Source of the DNA: Bacteroidales bacterium UBA5371
GTDB lineage: Bacteria > Bacteroidota > Bacteroidia > Bacteroidales > P3
Direction: 5' to 3'
NCBI GenBank assembly: GCA_002407855.1
Contig: DHPF01000011.1
Coordinates: 1-34,092 of the forward strand
Length of the DNA stretch: 34,092 nt
The position numbers and the translations under genes are program-made. The notes beneath the pieces are model-generated. The model saw only the letters and a list, made by a program, of their open reading frames with translations, did not search any database and had not been told where the DNA came from. Position 1 is the stretch's first letter, and every line of letters begins with the position of its first letter. Of this stretch, positions 29,461 to 34,092 are shown in pieces.

Positions 29461-30643
29461 ACCTCCATTTCCAGCTGTTGATGGAGGATGTATCTCTATG
29501 CACACTCTAACAAAAGGACTAATTAATAATGGACACCAAGTAAAGGTTCTTACCTTTTATTCCTTTAAACACCCTTGTGACATAAAGAATTTGCCCAAAG
29601 ATTATGTTGAACAAACTGAATTTGAAACAATATTTGCGGACTTAAAGCTTCGTCCATTAGATGCTCTTTTAACTTTCCTAAAAAACGAAAGCTACCACGT
29701 AAAACGATTTATAAACGAGGAAATGACAAAGCGTTTAGAGGCTTTACTACAAGAAGAGAGTTTTGATGTGGTGCAGTTAGAAAGTATATTTCTTGCTCCT
29801 TATATTCAAACTATTCGCCGTTTTTCCAAAGCCAAACTTGTGTTAAGAGCTCCCAATATAGAACATCTAATATGGCAGCGTACGGCAAAGAATACTAAAA
29901 ATCCTATTAAAAAGCTATACCTTAAACAACTTGCCTCATCACTTAAAGCCTATGAACTTGAAGTAGTAAATCTATTTGATGGAGTTTATCCTTTAACAAA
30001 GATTGATGCAGATTATTTTAAGGCAAATGGCTGTAAAGTTCCTACAAGAGCAGTTGGCGTAGGAATGGAACCAATTGAAGTAAAGCCTATTCCAAAGACA
30101 GAGCAAAACACCCTTTTTCATATCGGCTCAATGGACTGGATGCCCAATCAGCAAGCAATTCAGTGGTTTTTAGATAATGTTTGGGATAGTATTCATAGCA
30201 AATTGCCTAATATTAGCCTTTATCTTGCTGGAAGAAATATGCCTCAATGGTTATTGGAATTAAATAAGGAGTCCATTATTGTATTAGGCGAGGTAAGAAA
30301 TAGTGCAGAGTTTATACTTTCAAAAGAAATTATGATAGTTCCACTTCTTTCAGGTAGTGGCATAAGAATAAAAATATTAGAGGCAATGTCTTTAAGAAAA
30401 TGTATTATTGCAACCTCACAAGCCGCAGAAGGAATACAATATGAAGATGGCAAAAACATAGTTATTGCTAATACAGAAGAAGAGTTTGAGAAGGCAATAT
30501 ATAAATGTATAACTGATAAAGAATTTTCTCAACAAATAGCTCAAAATGCTGAAAAACTTATTCAAGAAAGATATAATATTGAAGCCATAGCCCGAGAATT
30601 AGTTGAATATTACGAAGAATTGGATAGCAGCAGCAAGCATTAA
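29435..30643 (+). CDS. glycosyltransferase family 4, 402 aa
   Basis: GT-B fold glycosyltransferase transferring a sugar from a nucleotide donor. The N-terminal Rossmann domain starts MKILQLCYKPPFPAVDGGCISMHTLTKGLINNGHQVKVLTF with the GG loop, and the C-terminal donor domain has FHIGSMDWMPNQQAI, ISLYLAGRNMP and the donor-ribose Glu region PLLSGSGIRIKILEAMSL (about 300-317). It begins 26 nt inside the end of the LptF/G gene, so translation is coupled and the envelope link (LPS or glycan export) is plausible. The acceptor and sugar are unknown. Confidence 0.88.
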   Translation: MKILQLCYKPPFPAVDGGCISMHTLTKGLINNGHQVKVLTFYSFKHPCDIKNLPKDYVEQTEFETIFADLKLRPLDALLTFLKNESYHVKRFINEEMTKRLEALLQEESFDVVQLESIFLAPYIQTIRRFSKAKLVLRAPNIEHLIWQRTAKNTKNPIKKLYLKQLASSLKAYELEVVNLFDGVYPLTKIDADYFKANGCKVPTRAVGVGMEPIEVKPIPKTEQNTLFHIGSMDWMPNQQAIQWFLDNVWDSIHSKLPNISLYLAGRNMPQWLLELNKESIIVLGEVRNSAEFILSKEIMIVPLLSGSGIRIKILEAMSLRKCIIATSQAAEGIQYEDGKNIVIANTEEEFEKAIYKCITDKEFSQQIAQNAEKLIQERYNIEAIARELVEYYEELDSSSKH

Positions 30644-30664
30644 CTCTTATATAATTAAGCATTA

Positions 30665-31840
30665 ATGAAGATATTAGTAGTACTTTCACGCATACCATAC
30701 CCATTAGACAAGGGCGATAAACTTAGAGCTTTTCACCAAATAAAAGAGCTCTCTAAGAACAACGAAGTTTATGTGTTTTGCCTCAATGGTTCACCCGTTC
30801 ATCCCAAATCAAAAGACATTATTTTATCTTTTGAAAAGAAAATTTTAATATCAAGTTTCAATTTTTTAGATTCAAGTTTGGGCGTAATAGCATCTTTCTT
30901 TGACGGAACTCCATTCCAAGTGGGATATTTTTCTCATAAGAAAAACATAAAAGAACTTAAAGCCTTTTGCAAGGAAGTTAATCCAGATATTATATACTAT
31001 CAATTTGTAAGGACCGCTAAGTATGCTATTGAAGGCTATCCTAAGGTTTTGGATTATCAAGATGCACTTTCGGTTAATATGAGAGGCAGAGCATTAAAGA
31101 GTAGTTTTCTAAAAAGATATTTCTTTAATATTGAGGCAAAGCGTTTAGAGAAATACGAAGCCAAGATGTTTGATATATTTCAAAAACTCACAATAATTGT
31201 TGAGGCAGACAAAAAAGCCATTAAACACCCTTTGCAAAAAGAGATTGCAGTTATTCCAAACGGAGTTGATGAATCTTATTTTAATTATAGCAAACCACAA
31301 GAAAAGGAATTTGATTTAATATTTTCGGGAGCAATGTCTTATCCTCCGAATATTGATGCAGCAAATTTTTTGGCAAAACAAATAATGCCACTTGTTTGGG
31401 AAAAGCTCCCAGACACTAAATTAGTAATTGCAGGCGTTAATCCAAGCCTTAGTGTTCAGAAGCTCAAAAGTAGGAATATCGTGGTTACAGGTTGGGTTGA
31501 GGATATGAAGGAGTATTATGCCAAGAGCAAGATATTTATTGCCCCAATGCAAATAGGTACAGGCTTACAAAACAAACTTCTTGAAGCAATGGCAATGGGA
31601 CTTCCTTGCATAAGTTCCCCGCTTGCCAACGATGCATTGAGAGCAACACATAACGAAAACATACTAATTGCACAAAGCCCAAAAGAATATGCAAATCAAA
31701 TAATAGACCTTCTTCAAAACAAAGAAAAAGCCAATCTTCTCGCAGAGAAAGGTAATAACTTTGTAAAAGAAAACTATTGCTGGGCAAGCTATTGCAATAA
31801 ATTGGAAGAAGTGTTAAAAGAAGTTGCTTTAACAAAATAA
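30665..31840 (+). CDS. glycosyltransferase family 4, 391 aa
   Basis: Second GT-B enzyme, following the first by 21 nt. N-terminal MKILVVLSRIPYPLDKGDKLRAFHQIKELSKNNEVYVF and the donor-side FSGAMSYPPNIDAANFLA, LVIAGVNPSLSVQKL, VTGWVEDMKEYY and MQIGTGLQNKLLEAMAMGLPCI (Glu-rich donor motif, about 295-316) match sugar transferases of the GT4 type (including those linked to exopolysaccharide systems). Residues about 52-72 (DNA 30818-30880) are encoded by two, perhaps three, units of the 21-nt repeat, giving LISSFNFLDSSLG. Homologues have a helix there, so the repeat may have replaced part of the coding sequence without changing the frame. Confidence 0.85.
   Translation: MKILVVLSRIPYPLDKGDKLRAFHQIKELSKNNEVYVFCLNGSPVHPKSKDIILSFEKKILISSFNFLDSSLGVIASFFDGTPFQVGYFSHKKNIKELKAFCKEVNPDIIYYQFVRTAKYAIEGYPKVLDYQDALSVNMRGRALKSSFLKRYFFNIEAKRLEKYEAKMFDIFQKLTIIVEADKKAIKHPLQKEIAVIPNGVDESYFNYSKPQEKEFDLIFSGAMSYPPNIDAANFLAKQIMPLVWEKLPDTKLVIAGVNPSLSVQKLKSRNIVVTGWVEDMKEYYAKSKIFIAPMQIGTGLQNKLLEAMAMGLPCISSPLANDALRATHNENILIAQSPKEYANQIIDLLQNKEKANLLAEKGNNFVKENYCWASYCNKLEEVLKEVALTK
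30818..30880. repeat. 21-nt repeat units inside the glycosyltransferase gene
   Basis: Units at 30839-30859 and 30860-30880 carry ATCAAGTTTC and TTAGATTCAAGTTT at exactly 21-nt spacing; the first matches the unit at 25005-25025 in 18 of 21 positions. The preceding 30818-30838 matches the diverged unit 25047-25067 in about 16 of 21 (ATCTTTTGAAAAG/ATCTTCTGAAAAG). As 21 nt is seven codons, the frame is kept. Confidence 0.7.
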
Positions 31841-31905
31841 TAAAACCAAATTATTACGTGTAATATAAAGTCCTTTATTTTATGAAATAAACACCGATTT
31901 TTTAA

Positions 31906-31975
31906 ATTTTTCTCTGAGATAATTATTTTTTTCTCTGAGATAATTTTATTTTTCTCTGAGATAATTTTAATTAAG
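31906..31975. repeat. 21-nt array of TCTCTGAGA palindromes
   Basis: TCTCTGAGATAAT occurs at 31911, 31932 and 31953, exactly 21 nt apart, each preceded by a T-run. TCTC-T-GAGA is a palindrome with a one-base centre, like the units of the 12.9-kb array. It fills much of the 206-nt gap between the glycosyltransferase and DUF1801 genes. Nothing else is seen in that gap. Confidence 0.9.
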
Positions 31976-32046
31976 TCTCGTTTATTTCTCCTAAACAAAG
32001 AAATATTTTAAAAAAGGTATCGTTTAAATATTTTAAATATAAAATT

Positions 32047-32436
32047 ATGTATAATAAATCAAAAGAAGTAGATAATTATATTGATGGTTTTGAGGGGGAA
32101 GTTAAGGCTAAGTTAGAAGAAATTAGAGAATTGATTATTAAGAATGCTCCTTTGTCAAAAGAGAGTATAAGTTACAAAATGCCTACTTATAAGGGGTATG
32201 GTTTTATTGTATTTTTTGCAGGGTTTAAAAAACATGTGAGTTTGTTCCCTACCTCAAACGCCATCTTGGTTTTTGAAAAAGAGCTTAAAGACTATAAATT
32301 TTCCAAAGGCACTATTCAATTCCCAATTTCTAAGCCCTTGCCTTTGGATTTGATTAAAAGAATTGTGCTTTACAGAGTAAAAGAAGATAATGAAGAAGGT
32401 ATTTTAAAGCAAAGCAATAAAAAAGTTAATAAATAA
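32047..32436 (+). CDS. DUF1801 protein (YdhG/Fra-like), 129 aa
   Basis: Small cytosolic protein of the DUF1801 group, proposed in one branch to act as iron chaperone. Marks are VDNYIDGFEGEVKAKLEEIRELI, then PLSKESISYKMPTYKGYGFIVFFAGFKKHVSLFP and the C-terminal LKDYKFSKGTIQFPISKPLPLDLIKRIVLYR segment, where SKGTIQFP and P-L-P are typical. It is a single gene with its own terminator at 32503-32534. The role is not established. Confidence 0.8.
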   Translation: MYNKSKEVDNYIDGFEGEVKAKLEEIRELIIKNAPLSKESISYKMPTYKGYGFIVFFAGFKKHVSLFPTSNAILVFEKELKDYKFSKGTIQFPISKPLPLDLIKRIVLYRVKEDNEEGILKQSNKKVNK

Positions 32437-32502
32437 AGTTTATTTGGAAGAAAATACCTAAGCTTCATTTTGGAGAAGTTTTATGTTAGTTAGAGATAAG
32501 AA

Positions 32503-32534
32503 AAAAGGACGCTACAATTTTGCAACGTCCTTTT
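32503..32534 (+). terminator. terminator of the DUF1801 gene
   Basis: AAAAGGACG (32503-32511) pairs with CGTCCTTTT (32526-32534) and TTTTGTTT ends the stem on the plus strand. The A-rich left side could also terminate the T9SS protein gene from the other direction. Confidence 0.85.
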
Positions 32535-32616
32535 GTTTATAAGATAAGTGGTTAGGCTTATGAACGATATTCGTTTAGAATATCCTTAACTCCGTCTATA
32601 ATTAAATTCTATTCTA

Positions 32617-33636
32617 TTACTCTTTAATTAGTTTCTTTGTTGATGAGCCTCTTGCTGTGTTTATTTTAACTAAATAGGTTCCTAAGGCAAGGTCGCTAAT
32701 ATTTATCTGCTTTTCATGAGAATTTATGAGAACCGATTTAACCATTATACCTCTTATATCAAATATTTCAATATCATTAATCTTAAAATGGCTCATTACC
32801 TTTATATAATTTTTTGCTGGATTTGGTAGTACATTACATGTATTATCAATATTCATTTCTTTATCCAAGCTTAATTTTGGAACTAATATTATTGGATAAA
32901 ACCCGATATGCATCTTCCTATAATACCAATACACTGTATCTTGGTCAAATCTTGTCCATTGATTTGAGCCTCCTTTCATTAAATATGGGAAATCATCCAC
33001 AGGACAGCCTTTATCAATCTTCAAACAAGTTGTATCTGCATTAAATGTACATGTATGGTCGAACTGATAAGTACAACGATCTCCTGGCAGAGTTTCAATA
33101 ACATCTGCTGATAAGTAGAAATCTTTAAGCATAACTTGATTATTAAAATAATATTTGCCTAGTGGGACTTGAGATAATCCTCCAGGCTGGCCACCTAAAG
33201 AGCCTAAAGGTGGTATAGAACAGTATGCTACTTCTACATTTGAAGAATCCCTTAAACGAAAATAGTTATATCCTCCCATAGTGGATTTACGACCATAAAC
33301 TTTCGCTGCAATCCCTATTACTAATGCAGCAGAATCAAGATGATAGGGTTGAGAAAAGGCAATATTGTTTAACATTGGATCTGCGCATTCACCTATTACA
33401 TTAATACCATATAAACTTGCAATATTATAACCACATTGTGTTCTCAATAAACCATAGTGATAGAATATCTGATAATAATGCGAAGGGTCATTAGGGTTAT
33501 AAAGATTTGCTGAATCCATCCACATTGGACAATTTAATACTGCTGGTGGATAGTATATTATTGTATCGTATTCTTGTTGTGCTTTACCTTGTAAATATAT
33601 CAAGATAAATGCTATTATTAAAACTATTTTTTTCAT
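32617..33636 (-). CDS. secreted protein with type IX secretion C-terminal sorting domain, 339 aa
   Basis: A signal peptide (MKKIVLIIAFILIYLQGKAQ) and a C-terminal domain of about 75 residues (VLPNPAKNYIKV...IEIFDIRGIMVKSV...ISDLALGTYLVKI...STKKLIKE) matching the type A sorting domain used by the type IX system. The middle (about 25-260) is unfamiliar; it contains several Cys (e.g. NCPMW, TQCGYN, IGECAD, DRCTYQ, FDHTCTF, TTCLKI, KGCPVD), suggesting disulfide bonds and possibly an adhesin-like or binding module. It is expected on the cell surface or released after the domain is cleaved. The T9SS machinery itself is not in the window. Confidence 0.85.
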   Translation of the reverse strand: MKKIVLIIAFILIYLQGKAQQEYDTIIYYPPAVLNCPMWMDSANLYNPNDPSHYYQIFYHYGLLRTQCGYNIASLYGINVIGECADPMLNNIAFSQPYHLDSAALVIGIAAKVYGRKSTMGGYNYFRLRDSSNVEVAYCSIPPLGSLGGQPGGLSQVPLGKYYFNNQVMLKDFYLSADVIETLPGDRCTYQFDHTCTFNADTTCLKIDKGCPVDDFPYLMKGGSNQWTRFDQDTVYWYYRKMHIGFYPIILVPKLSLDKEMNIDNTCNVLPNPAKNYIKVMSHFKINDIEIFDIRGIMVKSVLINSHEKQINISDLALGTYLVKINTARGSSTKKLIKE

Positions 33637-33722
33637 TTTATTTCTTATTTTTCTAAAAAGTTTAGTTTAACAATATATTTTTGAATTCTATCCTTCATTT
33701 AAACATCAGAATTTAATAAATG

Positions 33723-33730
33723 CAAATTTA
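33723..33730 (-). promoter_or_regulatory. promoter -7 element of the T9SS protein gene
   Basis: Minus-strand TAAATTTG followed by C, 87 nt upstream of the ATG at 33636. Confidence 0.5.
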
Positions 33731-33918
33731 TAGGCTCTTTTTGATAATAACAAGTAATTTATTGAAAAAGTAAGTGAAAAAAGAAAATATTTAGGTTTTT
33801 AATGTTTTAAAACGTTAGTAATATTAGGCTGTACAACAATAAATAAAAAGTATAAATAACATTTAGGATTAATAATAAACTTGTCAACTTTTTTAGGATG
33901 GGTCAACATGCCATGATT

Positions 33919-34023
33919 CTAAAATTGAAATGAAGTTTAATTAGATTGAAATAAGGTTTTGGAAGATTAAAACTTGATTCTAATAGAATAAAATGAGGTT
34001 TTAATTTCTCTAAATTTTGTTTT
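33919..34023. repeat. 21-nt repeat array with one inverted unit, right edge
   Basis: Five units start at 33919, 33940, 33961, 33982 and 34003 (G of the [A/G]AGG/GAAG core at 33935, 33956, 33998 and 34019). The third is inverted and carries ATTAAAACTTGATTCT, the reverse complement of AGAATCAAGTTTTAAT, the core of the 6.8- and 25-kb arrays. The other units (AAATGAAGTTT, AAATAAGGTTTT, AAATGAGGTTTT) are a diverged branch. The 189 nt before it and the rest to the window end hold no gene that can be seen. Confidence 0.8.
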
Positions 34024-34092
34024 GGAGTAATGGAATCTCTGTTGCTGACTTTCTTTATTACATAAGGCTTAATGGACATTTTTAATGGTTTT

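Noticed and set aside
31789..31998. Minus-strand open frame with heptad-like repeats (IISEKNK)
   Set aside because: The repeats are only the 21-nt DNA units read in one frame; the frame also runs into the 3' end of the glycosyltransferase gene on the other strand and has no promoter.

Overview
The window is AT-rich chromosomal DNA from a member of the phylum Bacteroidota, most likely order Bacteroidales. The evidence is many promoters of the Bacteroidota form (TTTG, about 19 nt, TAnnTTTG), a secreted protein with a type IX secretion sorting tail (32617-33636), short secreted or lipoprotein genes with Gln- or Cys-ending signal peptides, and general absence of Shine-Dalgarno sites. No rRNA, tRNA or CRISPR array was recognised.

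Layout. 1-4717: a secreted protein, a GNAT acetyltransferase plus ornithine-racemase-like PLP enzyme operon, folC, and a His/Gly-rich small lipoprotein. 4730-7856 (minus): an overlapping thiL-HAD phosphatase-FtsB-like operon, then a fused MsrA-MsrB. 7918-10540: a complete IS1595-family element with 28-bp perfect inverted repeats and an 8-bp target duplication (ATATTTTT on both sides). Besides the transposase and a small overlapping partner it carries two divergent passenger genes, one secreted, and a long GC-richer leader that can fold into nested helices. 10575-14119 (minus): a small membrane protein bracketed by two copies of a 34-nt terminator, ornithine carbamoyltransferase behind two paralogous small membrane proteins, and carbamate kinase. 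14258-18033 (plus): an O-antigen-ligase-like protein, an outer-membrane barrel and a LolC/E-type permease. 18030-23899 (minus): a 1149-residue probable PPi-type PEP carboxykinase, hpf, a tyrosine recombinase, rpsU, a thioesterase and rpmB. 24037-34092: lipoprotein, cupin lipoprotein, dipeptidyl peptidase III, LptF/LptG permease, two glycosyltransferases, a DUF1801 protein and the T9SS cargo protein.

The genes are mainly housekeeping (folate, thiamine, translation, cell envelope) with arginine/ornithine catabolism and envelope glycan assembly. Two things stand out. First, the IS1595 element with cargo and an apparently regulated leader (promoter, UUCG hairpin, a 10-codon reading frame, mutually exclusive helices) upstream of a secreted passenger protein. 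Second, a set of intergenic arrays that all repeat every 21-22 nt (two DNA helical turns) although their unit sequences differ: an AGAATCAAG family at four to six places (one inside a glycosyltransferase gene), a roughly 240-bp palindrome at 12878-13120 built of 22-nt units, and a TCTCTGAGA array at 31911. All functional statements rest on reading the sequence and on recalled family motifs; no searches were run.
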